The notes below the pieces were generated by a model. It did no database searches, was not told where the DNA came from, and was given only the letters and a program-made list of their open reading frames with translations. This document shows, piece after piece, positions 8,708 through 16,496 of a stretch of 64,000 nt of DNA; the stretch's first letter is position 1, and each line of letters starts with the position of its first letter. The position numbers and the translations under genes are program-made. This stretch comes from Shimia sp040370365. Its GTDB lineage: Bacteria > Pseudomonadota > Alphaproteobacteria > Rhodobacterales > Rhodobacteraceae. The stretch is taken from assembly GCF_040370365.1 (NCBI RefSeq), contig NZ_BAABWQ010000001.1, positions 558,001 through 622,000 of the forward strand, given 5' to 3'.

Positions 8708-8752
8708 GCGTCATGCCTCAAATGCGACATGTGTCGCAAATGGGCATGACGC
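8708..8752. repeat. nested inverted repeat; operator-like TGCGACAT/GTGTCGCA
   Basis: Two concentric inverted repeats: outer arms GCGTCATGCC (8708-8717) and GGCATGACGC (8743-8752), inner arms TGCGACA (8723-8729) and TGTCGCA (8732-8738). There is no T-run, so it is not a standard terminator. The inner 16-mer at 8723-8738 recurs at 14 of 16 positions upstream of the second mttB gene (15593-15608), which argues for a regulator binding site. It lies 22 bp after the aminotransferase stop and about 190 bp before mttB. Confidence 0.6.
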
Positions 8753-8877
8753 CCTGTGAAGAGAATCGCAGACTGTCCCGCAAGGGAGAGACCATGCAAG
8801 GCATCCGCTGCAAAATAAAACTTGTGGACCGGACCATCGGGGCGTCCCGCGGGCGCGCTGCACGAGGCCGCCCTGAC

Positions 8878-8909
8878 AGTTAAGCTGATATTTTTCTTTC
8901 CGCTTAACT
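8878..8909 (+). promoter_or_regulatory. inverted repeat upstream of mttB
   Basis: AGTTAAGC (8878-8885) and GCTTAACT (8902-8909) form perfect 8-bp arms around a 16-nt AT-rich spacer, 20 bp before the mttB start. It could be a repressor site overlapping the promoter or a leader hairpin. No known regulator is recognised. Confidence 0.35.
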
Positions 8910-8928
8910 TACAAGGCCTTACACAAAC

Positions 8929-10464
8929 ATGAACGTTCAATCTTCCCGCCGATCCGGCGGACGCACTGCCCGCCGTGCCGCGCGCGCAGCCCCTCTTTCC
9001 AATGAAATTCGTCCCATTCGCGCAGGTATGAGCGGAGGGCAATACAAGCCTCTGTCAGATCACGACATCCAGCGCATCCACGAAACAGCCCTCACCGCAC
9101 TTGAGGAGATTGGGTTGGCTGACGCACCCCAAAGCGGAATTGAGATCATGACCGGCGCAGGCGCTTTTTTGGGGGATGACGGCCGGCTTAGATTTCCTCG
9201 TGCGCTTGTCGAAGATATGCTCACCAAGGCTTGCAAAGACATAACCTTGAACGGGCGCGACGCCAAACACGATCTTCATCTGTCCGGCAATCGCGTGCAT
9301 TTTGGCACTGCGGGCGCGGCTGTGCATATGGTGGATCCCGACACACAAGACTACCGCGACAGCACCTTACAAGACCTGTTTGATGCCGCTCGAATTGCCG
9401 ACCAATTGGACAATATCCACTTTCTGCAACGCCCAATGGTTGCCCGCGATGTCACCGACAATCGTGAACTTGATATCAACACGATCTATGCTTGCTGCGC
9501 TGGAACAACCAAACATGTTGGCACCAATTTCACTGATCCCGACTACGTTGCGGATGCTTTGAACATGCTGCACATGATCGCTGGAAGCGAAGACGCTTGG
9601 CGCGCACGCCCTTTTGTCAGCAACTCCAACTGTTTTGTGGTGCCACCAATGAAGTTCGCAACCGAAAGCTGCGAAGTTATGGAGGCATGCATCCGTGGAG
9701 GCATGCCTGTGCTGTTGCTCTCAGCGGGGATGGCAGGCGCAACCGCCCCGTCCACAATCGCTGGCGCCATTGTTCAAGCCACCGCTGAATGCCTTGCGGG
9801 CATCGTTTATGTAAACGCCCTCAAGCCCGGCCATCCGGCGATTTTTGGCACCTGGCCATTTGGTCTCGACCTGCGCACGGGGGCCATGACAGTAGGCTCC
9901 GGGGAACAGGCGCTTTTGAGCGCCGGATGCGCACAAATGCACAAATTCTACGGACTGCCCGGCGGCGCAGCCGCGGGTGCAAGCGATGCCAAGCTGCCAA
10001 ATATGCAGGCCGGATGGGAGCAGATGTGTTCCAACGTTATGGCGGGGCTTTCAGGTTTGAACATGGTCTACGAGGCAGCGGGCATGCATGCCTCTCTTCT
10101 GGGGTTCTGTCATGAAAGCCTGATTCTGGGCAACGATCTGATAGGTCAAGCTCTGCGCTGCGTACGTGGGATCGAGGTCGACGAAGAAACGCTCGCGCTG
10201 GAGCAAATCCGAGACGTGTGTTTAGGCGGTCCTGGGCACTACCTTGGCACTGAGGCCACGCTCAGCCGGATGCAGAAAGATCACGTCTATCCGAGTATGG
10301 GCGATCGCACGTCACCAAAGGAATGGGCTGAAATCGGCAAACCTGACTTGGTCGCCAAGGCGAAAGCGCACAAAGAAGGCATTTTGGCCACCACTCCCCC
10401 CGCGCGCTTTGATCCCATTCTGGACAAAGCAATCAGGGATCGCTTCACTATCCATCTGGCCTGA
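8929..10464 (+). CDS. MttB-family methyltransferase (non-pyrrolysine)
   Basis: 511 residues of the trimethylamine methyltransferase (MttB) superfamily. An arginine-rich leader (RRSGGRTARRAARAA) precedes the TIM-barrel, with motifs such as TALEEIGLADAP, GNRVHFGTAGAAVH and CLGGPGHYLGTEATL. The frame has no internal amber codon, so this is not the pyrrolysine enzyme but one of the relatives that demethylate quaternary amines such as glycine betaine or carnitine, normally passing the methyl group to a corrinoid protein; no corrinoid protein gene is in the window. The substrate is unknown. A paralogue lies at 13949-15499. Confidence 0.85.
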   Translation: MNVQSSRRSGGRTARRAARAAPLSNEIRPIRAGMSGGQYKPLSDHDIQRIHETALTALEEIGLADAPQSGIEIMTGAGAFLGDDGRLRFPRALVEDMLTKACKDITLNGRDAKHDLHLSGNRVHFGTAGAAVHMVDPDTQDYRDSTLQDLFDAARIADQLDNIHFLQRPMVARDVTDNRELDINTIYACCAGTTKHVGTNFTDPDYVADALNMLHMIAGSEDAWRARPFVSNSNCFVVPPMKFATESCEVMEACIRGGMPVLLLSAGMAGATAPSTIAGAIVQATAECLAGIVYVNALKPGHPAIFGTWPFGLDLRTGAMTVGSGEQALLSAGCAQMHKFYGLPGGAAAGASDAKLPNMQAGWEQMCSNVMAGLSGLNMVYEAAGMHASLLGFCHESLILGNDLIGQALRCVRGIEVDEETLALEQIRDVCLGGPGHYLGTEATLSRMQKDHVYPSMGDRTSPKEWAEIGKPDLVAKAKAHKEGILATTPPARFDPILDKAIRDRFTIHLA

Positions 10465-10472
10465 AAAGAAAA

Positions 10473-10499
10473 AGGGCGCTCCAAACAAATGGGCGCCCT
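10473..10499. terminator. hairpin between convergent mttB and lipA
   Basis: Arms AGGGCGC and GCGCCCT around a 13-nt loop, 9 bp after the mttB stop. It lacks a long T-run on the plus strand. On the minus strand a run of TTTTTCTTTTC follows the second arm, so it may serve lipA as well. A second small hairpin (10523-10542) lies next to the lipA stop. Confidence 0.6.
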
Positions 10500-10542
10500 A
10501 ATTATCAGTCCGAAAGTACGGGTATCGGGGTCGATCCCGATA

Positions 10543-11493
10543 TCACCCCTTTGCCAGCTGCGCTTCTCGTGCATCGCGAAGACGGGCAAAATCATCTCCA
10601 GCATGATATGATGAGCGCGTAAGTGGTGTCGCTGAAACCATCAGGAAACCTTTGCCATATGCAGCCTTCTCGTAGCTCCCAAACTCTTCAGGCGTCACAA
10701 ATCGGTCGATGCCATGGTGCTTGGGCGTCGGCTGTAGGTATTGGCCGATTGTGAGAAAATCAATGTCTGCGGCGCGCATATCGTCCATCACCTGATGAAC
10801 AGATTGTTTGTCTTCGCCCAGTCCCGCCATAATGCCGGATTTGGTGAAAATCGACGCATCAAGCTCTTTGACTCTCTGGAGCAGGCGCAAAGAGTGGAAG
10901 TATCGCGCACCCGGACGCACCTCAGGGTAAAGCCCCGGCACGGTTTCTAGATTGTGGTTAAACACATCCGGTTTGGCCTCAACAACTGTTTCCAAAACCT
11001 CAGGCGCACATTTCAAAAAATCAGGTGTGAGAATTTCAATTGTGGTTTTGGGCGAGCGATGACGCACCGCACGAATGGTCTGCGCGAAATGCTCCGCCCC
11101 GCCATCCTCCAAATCGTCGCGATCCACCGAGGTGATCACCACGTGGTTCAATCCCAATTTCTGAACTGCATCCGCGACACGGCCCGGCTCAAACACATCA
11201 AGTGCGTTTGGTTTACCGGTCGCAATGTTGCAAAAGGTACAGCCACGCGTACAGATGTCGCCCATGATCATCATGGTTGCGTGACCTTGGCTCCAGCATT
11301 CGCCGGCATTGGGGCACCCGGCCTCTTCGCACACCGTGACCAATTTGTTTTCACGCATGATCTTTTTGGTGGTGTTATAACCTTCTCCGGTTGGAGCCTT
11401 CACGCGAATCCACTTGGGCTTTTTTGGCTGAGCGTTGTCTTTGCGGTGCGCCTTCTCAGGATGGCGCTGCTCTGGCAGCTTCAGATCACGCAA
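10543..11493 (-). CDS. lipA: lipoyl synthase
   Basis: 316-residue radical SAM enzyme that inserts two sulfurs into protein-bound octanoyl groups. Auxiliary cluster cysteines C55-x4-C60-x5-C66 (CEEAGCPNAGEC) and the radical SAM motif C81-x3-C85-x2-C88 (CTRGCTFC) are all present, along with DRDDLEDGGAEHFA and the terminal R-S-S-Y-H-A-G. The length is normal. It is monocistronic here, convergent with mttB and divergent from the peroxiredoxin gene. Confidence 0.96.
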   Translation of the reverse strand: MRDLKLPEQRHPEKAHRKDNAQPKKPKWIRVKAPTGEGYNTTKKIMRENKLVTVCEEAGCPNAGECWSQGHATMMIMGDICTRGCTFCNIATGKPNALDVFEPGRVADAVQKLGLNHVVITSVDRDDLEDGGAEHFAQTIRAVRHRSPKTTIEILTPDFLKCAPEVLETVVEAKPDVFNHNLETVPGLYPEVRPGARYFHSLRLLQRVKELDASIFTKSGIMAGLGEDKQSVHQVMDDMRAADIDFLTIGQYLQPTPKHHGIDRFVTPEEFGSYEKAAYGKGFLMVSATPLTRSSYHAGDDFARLRDAREAQLAKG

Positions 11494-11713
11494 CTTAGGG
11501 TCCTCCCGACCAATTACGGTTTGTGGTGTGTAACATAGGTGATCGCTCTGGCCACTACCAGAAATGCAAACCAGTTATGCACTGGACGCCCAAAATTGCC
11601 CAAATCTCGTGCCTTTTGCAGTGCAGAAAAATATTTCGCAAATGCAGCATTGCGTCCAAATTTAGAATCATTATAGGTCAATCTCAGCAAAAATCTGACC
11701 GAGGAAAGCATCA

Positions 11714-12262
11714 ATGCAAGTTGGCGTAAAAGTCCCTAACGTAGTCTTCAAAACACGCGTACGCGACGAGGCCATAGGCGGCCCGAACCCATTCCGCTGG
11801 CAAGACATGACCAGCAACGACTATTTCAAAGGCAAGCGCGTCATTTTGTTCTCGCTACCCGGCGCTTTCACCCCGACCTGCTCAACCTACCAGTTGCCGG
11901 GCTTCGAAGATAACTTCGATAAATTTCAAGATCTTGGTGTGGACAGCATTTACTGCATGTCAGTCAACGACAGCTTTGTTATGAACAAATGGGCCGAAGC
12001 ACAGGGCGTTAAAAACGTGGACGTGATCCCCGATGGATCCGGCGAATTCACCCGCAAAGTTGGCATGCTTGTTCGCAAAGACAACCTCGGATTTGGCCTG
12101 CGCTCCTGGCGCTACGCCGCCATCATCAATGATGGTGTCGTTGAAGCATGGTTTGAAGAACCCGGCCTTGAAGACAACCATGGTGAAGACCCATATGGCG
12201 AAAGCGCCCCAGAGAACCTGCTGAAATACCTGCATGCCGCCAACGTCGAAACTGCGGCCTAA
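11714..12262 (+). CDS. peroxiredoxin (Prx5/AhpE-like TSA family)
   Basis: 182 residues of the thioredoxin fold. The peroxidatic cysteine is C56 in PGAFTPTCS, the Prx5-type active site; SVNDSFVMNKWAEAQGVKNV and RSWRYAAIINDG are typical. It reduces hydrogen peroxide and alkyl hydroperoxides using thioredoxin or glutaredoxin/glutathione. A second conserved cysteine could be C77 region (YCMSVND), so 1-Cys or atypical 2-Cys chemistry is undecided. GAGGAAAG precedes the ATG by about 5 nt. A strong terminator follows. Confidence 0.9.
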   Translation: MQVGVKVPNVVFKTRVRDEAIGGPNPFRWQDMTSNDYFKGKRVILFSLPGAFTPTCSTYQLPGFEDNFDKFQDLGVDSIYCMSVNDSFVMNKWAEAQGVKNVDVIPDGSGEFTRKVGMLVRKDNLGFGLRSWRYAAIINDGVVEAWFEEPGLEDNHGEDPYGESAPENLLKYLHAANVETAA

Positions 12263-12286
12263 AACTCTGAACCCGATTTTCCGGAA

Positions 12287-12313
12287 GGCCCGCAATTTGT
12301 GCGGGCCTTTTTC
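12287..12313 (+). terminator. rho-independent terminator of peroxiredoxin gene
   Basis: GGCCCGCA (12287-12294) pairs with TGCGGGCC (12300-12307) around a short ATTTG loop and is followed directly by TTTTTC. It also lies 8 bp from the stop of the convergent DUF6456 gene and may serve both. Confidence 0.9.
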
Positions 12314-12320
12314 TTTGCGG

Positions 12321-13403
12321 TTAGCCAATATAGTCGCCAGCTCCACCCGCGTTTTCCTGATAGTGATCTCGCAGTCGTATCAACGCGATCCTCAGTACAA
12401 TTTTCCCAGAACGCGCCGACCAGCCAAGCCGCCGCTCCGCAGTTTCGAGCCCCTCAAGATAACAACAACATCGCAACGCCACGTCGCACAGGCCAGGCCC
12501 CAAATCTAACAATGCGTCCACCACACGTTGGCGAGCTGAAGCCGGGCCGCGTCCTACATTGGGATCAGGCTGATATTGGCCATCGCAGGGGCCACGCAAA
12601 AATGCCTCCCAACCCGGGCTGTCCCCCGGGCCCATCTGCGCCAGTTCAAAGTCCTCGCGCAACCGCTCCCCTGCCCCAACCATCGCCTCACTCAAAAACC
12701 GCTCGCCATCTTTATCACGTCGGCGAGACAATCCAGTGAGCGGACTTTCAGCCATGTTGAAACGCACCTGACCCGGACCCGCCCGATGCCGTCGCGGCCG
12801 TTGACCAATCACCTCGTTTGGGTTGCCAAACCGGGCCTGTGCCTCCGCAAAACCAAGTGCGCAATTCTCCGATGCAGCCGTCATCTTGCTTAGTGCAGCC
12901 CGCCCAGCAGGCGTAATCACATAACGTGAAATGCGGCCCGGCTGCGCGCAGCTGATCCAATCTTTCAACGCCATGGCTTGGGCGATTTGGCGCGAAACAA
13001 CACCTGTGCGCGTGCCCCCGTCCCGCACCACGACGGCATTCTCCATATCACTTGCAACAGCCAGAACCGCACCTGTTTCACACAGCCGGTTCAGTATTCG
13101 CAGTCCCTCTGCACGCAACACCTCCTCTTTAGGCATCTCAGTGTTGCTGTCATCCGCCGCCAACAGCGGCGCCGCGCTGGACTTGCGTGTCTTGGCGCGA
13201 AATCGGTTCAAAGCCGCGTCTACCAAAGGATCGTCGCGCATCATTTCGAGTTTGCGGATTTGGCGCAAAACCGTGGAGGCGTGACAGCCATCTCGCCGGG
13301 CCAGTTCTCGAATGGACACGCCTTGCTCTGTGTGGGCGACATACCGTTCAACGCTGCTGGGAAGCCACTTAGGCAAACTTTGAGGGGCTGTATTTGTCGG
13401 CAT
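12321..13403 (-). CDS. DUF6456 domain protein with N-terminal HTH
   Basis: 360 residues. The N-terminal region VSIRELARRDGCHASTVLRQIRKLE (about residues 29-53) reads as a helix-turn-helix; a central winged-helix-like segment follows (LCETGAVLAVASDMENAVV through YVITPAGRAALSKM), and the C-terminal part (ESPLTGLSRRRDKDGERFL onward) matches the DUF6456 domain seen in Rhodobacterales, ending near GWSARSGKIVLRIAL. A DNA-binding regulator is likely, target unknown. Divergent from the DUF6477 gene, an arrangement common in this family; the shared 245-bp region has DnaA-box-like sequences. Confidence 0.75.
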   Translation of the reverse strand: MPTNTAPQSLPKWLPSSVERYVAHTEQGVSIRELARRDGCHASTVLRQIRKLEMMRDDPLVDAALNRFRAKTRKSSAAPLLAADDSNTEMPKEEVLRAEGLRILNRLCETGAVLAVASDMENAVVVRDGGTRTGVVSRQIAQAMALKDWISCAQPGRISRYVITPAGRAALSKMTAASENCALGFAEAQARFGNPNEVIGQRPRRHRAGPGQVRFNMAESPLTGLSRRRDKDGERFLSEAMVGAGERLREDFELAQMGPGDSPGWEAFLRGPCDGQYQPDPNVGRGPASARQRVVDALLDLGPGLCDVALRCCCYLEGLETAERRLGWSARSGKIVLRIALIRLRDHYQENAGGAGDYIG

Positions 13404-13451
13404 ATCACGTCACTCCTTACTGAACTATCTTCAACAAACCATCTTCCCTGC

Positions 13452-13472
13452 TTATCCACAGGGTTATCCAGA
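13452..13472 (+). promoter_or_regulatory. tandem DnaA-box-like sites
   Basis: TTATCCACA (13452-13460), the exact E. coli consensus DnaA box, is followed 12 bp later by TTATCCAGA (13464-13472), one mismatch, in the same orientation. They lie about 50-70 bp upstream of the DUF6456 start. No repeat cluster or AT-rich unwinding region is present, so a DnaA-regulated promoter is more likely than a replication origin. Confidence 0.45.
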
Positions 13473-13480
13473 GAGTTTTG

Positions 13481-13500
13481 CACAGCCAAAATCGGCTGTG
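13481..13500. repeat. small hairpin in DUF6456/DUF6477 intergenic region
   Basis: CACAGCC (13481-13487) and GGCTGTG (13494-13500) form a 7-bp stem with loop AAAATC. No T-run follows. It adjoins the DnaA-box-like sites and could be an operator for the divergent pair. Confidence 0.4.
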
Positions 13501-13648
13501 TAGCGACTGAAACAATTCAACCGCACAGCAAGGATTGGTTCAAAATAGTGAACAGCACCATGCACTTGCGTACGCAGAAACCGATCACACGCAACACCTG
13601 AAGCAGCTGTGCTCTGGTGGTCTACGTCATTGGAGAAAGGTTGATTCT

Positions 13649-13939
13649 ATGCAGGATGTACTCGCGCGAATGAGTGAATTACGCCGCCCACGCCTACTGA
13701 TCCGAGCCGCACGCGTCGGAATGGAAGATTACGTTCGAGATCAGCATCTTAAGCGGATCATTGGCCGTGGCAAACTACCTCGCCATGGCGCAGCCTTGGT
13801 CAAGCTAATGGACATGGAAACAGAGTTGGATCGTCATCGCCGACAGGGGTTGGCATCGTACTCAATCGTGTCTCATGTCGATCTCCTGATCGCCATGATG
13901 AGCGAGGCCCACTTGTTGCGGGCCACGCGTCGAAACTAA
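13649..13939 (+). CDS. DUF6477 family protein
   Basis: 96 residues, mostly helical and basic (RRPRLLIRAARVGMEDYVRD, then RHGAALVKLMDMETELDRHR). This is the DUF6477 family of Rhodobacterales; no function is established. The start at 13649 is supported by GGAGAAAGG 9 nt upstream, so the 38 residues of open frame before it are not used. It is divergent from DUF6456 and convergent with the second mttB, whose end is 9 bp away. Confidence 0.8.
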   Translation: MQDVLARMSELRRPRLLIRAARVGMEDYVRDQHLKRIIGRGKLPRHGAALVKLMDMETELDRHRRQGLASYSIVSHVDLLIAMMSEAHLLRATRRN

Positions 13940-13948
13940 AGTTACAGT

Positions 13949-15499
13949 TTAGACAAAGGAGTCTGGCATGGAGGCCTTTTTTTCCGCCACATAGGCTCGC
14001 AACGCCTTCTCAATCTCGGGATCAAGTGCTGGTTGCTGATAAGCGTCAAGCAAGGTTTCAACACGCGCAGACGCCAACGCCTGCGTGTCACGAGAGCCTT
14101 CATCTGCCCAGGTTTCAAACGGCTTGTAGTCCAGCAGCTCTGAGCGCCAAAATGCGTCTTTGAAGTTGGCCTGCGTATGTTCGCAGCCAAGGTAGTGACC
14201 TCCGGGACCAACTTCACGCACCGCATCCATGGCTTGGGCATTCTCATCGTAAGCCACACCCGCAGCCATCTTATGCAACACACCAAGCTGATCGGCATCC
14301 ATCACAAACTTCTCAAAGCTGGAAACCAACCCACCTTCCAGCCAGCCGCAGCTGTGCAACATAAAGTTCACGCCACCCGTTAGCGCAGCATTATGTGTAT
14401 GTGCAGTTTCATATGCTGCCTGCGCATCTGGAAGCTTTGAGCCGCAGAGCCCCCCACCGGAGCGGAACGGCAACCCAAGACGGCGCGCAAGTTGGCCCGC
14501 GCCGGAAAGGATCTGGCTTGCTTCAGGCGTGCCAAAAGTTGGCGCGCCAGAGTTCATGTCGATCGACGTCACAAATGCCCCAAAGATCACCGGCGCGCCT
14601 TTGCGCACCAACTGACTGTAGGCGATACCAGCCATCACTTCGGCCAACACTTGCGTCAGAGTACCAACAACACTCACTGGTGCCATCGCGCCGCCAACAA
14701 TAAAGGGCGAAACGATGCAGGCTTGGTTGTTCTTGGCGTAAACTTCCAACGCACCCATCATCACATCGTCAAACGTCATTGGCGAGTTGATGTTGATCAG
14801 CGACGTCATCACTGTGTTTTCCTGCACAAAATCCTTGCCAAAAAGGATTTCACACATCTCGACACTGTCCTGCGCGCGGCTCGGCTCTGTCACGGAGCCC
14901 ATGAAGGGTTTGTCCGACAGAGTCATGTGGGCCAAAAGCATATCGAGGTGACGTTTGTTCACGGCCACATCGGTGGGTTCACACACGGTGCCACCGCTGT
15001 GGTGTAGCCATTTGGACATATAACCCAGTTTTACGAATTTCTCAAAATCCGCCATGGTGGCATAGCGACGCCCACCCTGAGCATCTCGGACAAACGGCGG
15101 TCCATAGACGGGCGCACAGACCAACGTGTTGCCGCCGATCTCAACGGTACGTTCGGGGTTGCGTGCATGTTGTGTAATCCGCGACGGAGCGGTCTTGCAA
15201 AGCTCACGGGCCATACCACGTGGAATACGAACGCGCTCGGCCTGGAAATCGACTTCTGCGCCGGCCTCTTTCCAAAGATCAAGCGCGGGTTTGTTGTTCA
15301 CAAAATTGACACCGACCTCTTCAAGCAGGGTCTCGGCATTGGCTTCGATGATCTCAAGCGCTTCCTCGTTCAGCACTTCGAGCAGCGGCATGTTGCGTTC
15401 GATAAACTTCGCCGCCTCGATCTTTACACCGGTGCGTTCTGCGCGACGCGCGGCTCCGCCGCCCCCTCTTCCACGTCGACGTGTCGCTGCTTCTGCCAT
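13949..15499 (-). CDS. MttB-family methyltransferase (non-pyrrolysine), second copy
   Basis: 516 residues of the MttB superfamily, clearly diverged from the copy at 8929. It too starts with an arginine/glycine-rich leader (RRRGRGGGGAARRAERTG). Family landmarks: ETLLEEVGVNFVNN, TVEIGGNTLVCAPVYGPPFV, HHSGGTVCEPTDVA, REVGPGGHYLGCEHTQ. No in-frame amber codon, so it belongs to the pyrrolysine-free group acting on quaternary amines or betaines with a corrinoid partner; the actual substrate is unknown. An operator-like sequence shared with the other copy lies about 95 bp upstream. Confidence 0.87.
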   Translation of the reverse strand: MAEAATRRRGRGGGGAARRAERTGVKIEAAKFIERNMPLLEVLNEEALEIIEANAETLLEEVGVNFVNNKPALDLWKEAGAEVDFQAERVRIPRGMARELCKTAPSRITQHARNPERTVEIGGNTLVCAPVYGPPFVRDAQGGRRYATMADFEKFVKLGYMSKWLHHSGGTVCEPTDVAVNKRHLDMLLAHMTLSDKPFMGSVTEPSRAQDSVEMCEILFGKDFVQENTVMTSLININSPMTFDDVMMGALEVYAKNNQACIVSPFIVGGAMAPVSVVGTLTQVLAEVMAGIAYSQLVRKGAPVIFGAFVTSIDMNSGAPTFGTPEASQILSGAGQLARRLGLPFRSGGGLCGSKLPDAQAAYETAHTHNAALTGGVNFMLHSCGWLEGGLVSSFEKFVMDADQLGVLHKMAAGVAYDENAQAMDAVREVGPGGHYLGCEHTQANFKDAFWRSELLDYKPFETWADEGSRDTQALASARVETLLDAYQQPALDPEIEKALRAYVAEKKASMPDSFV

Positions 15500-15592
15500 G
15501 TCTCGTCCTCATAGGCTGAATTGTTTCCTTGAGATGGATGTACCCTGCCCGAACCGTTCGCCGCAGCAGATTAACGGCCTCTGAAACAAGAA

Positions 15593-15608
15593 TGCGACAT
15601 GTGCAGCA
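15593..15608 (-). promoter_or_regulatory. candidate operator shared by the two mttB genes
   Basis: TGCGACATGTGCAGCA matches the perfect palindrome at 8723-8738 in 14 of 16 positions; the first 13 bases including two upstream (AATGCGACATGTG) are identical. It lies 94-109 bp before the second mttB start. The regulator is unknown and no candidate gene is adjacent. Confidence 0.55.
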
Positions 15609-15629
15609 CTCAAAGGTCGGTTTTATTCG

Positions 15630-16337
15630 TCATTCGTCGTCTCCGGCGCCCCAAGAGACTTTCGAGATCCGCGCATCCAACATCAACGGGTTTAACAATT
15701 GAGCCAATTGCACCTCGCTGCGTTCCTCTATGGTCAGCAAGATATCAAGCACTGCACGGTCCTCGTGATGTTCTTTGCGTTCCATTCCTGTCACCACCAC
15801 TCCGATTTGCGTTAGAGCTCGCAAAGCGAGCGCGCGCACCTGCGTCTCTTCATCAGGCGCATAAGTGATGGACACTTCGTAGTCCTGATTGAGCGGCACC
15901 CCAGCTTTGGTTTTTCGTTTGAGCCACTTCACCAACGGCCGCAGCCCAAGATTGACAAATACCACCAACGACGTCGCCAGTACCGCAAACATCGGCTGCC
16001 CGGCTCCCGCCATCAACCCAACGGCCGCTGAACACCAAAGCGTGGCCGCAGTGTTCAAACCATGCACCGTAAACCCTTGGCGGAAAATGATCCCCGCCCC
16101 TAAGAAACCGATGCCAGACACCACCTGCGCAGCCACGCGTGTAGGGCTTACCTCGTTGGGGAAAAGTGATGAAAACACCACATAGCTTGCGGCCCCAAGT
16201 GCAACCAAAGCATTTGTTCTGAGCCCAGCCATGCGCTGCCGCACTTGTCGTTCCGACCCAATTAGTGCGCCACAGACAACGGCCAACGCCAAATTCAGTG
16301 CAGCAGACTGTAGCTCAACAGGAAAATAGTGATTCAT
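15630..16337 (-). CDS. MgtC/SapB family membrane protein
   Basis: 235 residues with four to five hydrophobic helices in the first 130 residues. The family signature is clear: CGALIGSERQVRQRMAGLRTN, then VSGIGFLGAGIIFR and GLNTAATLWCSAAVG. The C-terminal cytoplasmic part resembles the ACT-like domain of MgtC proteins. MgtC proteins affect magnesium starvation growth and membrane potential/ATP synthase in pathogens; here the role is unknown. ATG at 16337 (MNHYFPVE) with AAAGG upstream is preferred over a much longer frame whose extra N-terminus is not membrane-like. Confidence 0.88.
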   Translation of the reverse strand: MNHYFPVELQSAALNLALAVVCGALIGSERQVRQRMAGLRTNALVALGAASYVVFSSLFPNEVSPTRVAAQVVSGIGFLGAGIIFRQGFTVHGLNTAATLWCSAAVGLMAGAGQPMFAVLATSLVVFVNLGLRPLVKWLKRKTKAGVPLNQDYEVSITYAPDEETQVRALALRALTQIGVVVTGMERKEHHEDRAVLDILLTIEERSEVQLAQLLNPLMLDARISKVSWGAGDDE

Positions 16338-16496
16338 GTATATACCTTTAATATACAATTTCCATTTCAGCAAACGTGACAGCTCCGCCGCCGCAGAACA
16401 CAACAAACACGACCAATTGGTGAAAAACCGCGACAAACACGCAGCCAGCACACACAGAGACTTGCACCAAACGCTGCCATAGCCTATGCGGCGAGC

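Noticed and set aside
8692..9042. 116-codon minus-strand frame upstream of mttB
   Set aside because: Overlaps the mttB N-terminus and the nested palindromes; no ribosome site and no recognisable product.
10523..10542. TATCGGG/CCCGATA hairpin at lipA end as terminator
   Set aside because: Short stem with no T-run in the lipA direction; the stronger hairpin at 10473-10499 is a better candidate.
13441..13510. Replication origin
   Set aside because: Two DnaA-like boxes only, no AT-rich unwinding element and no neighbouring replication genes.
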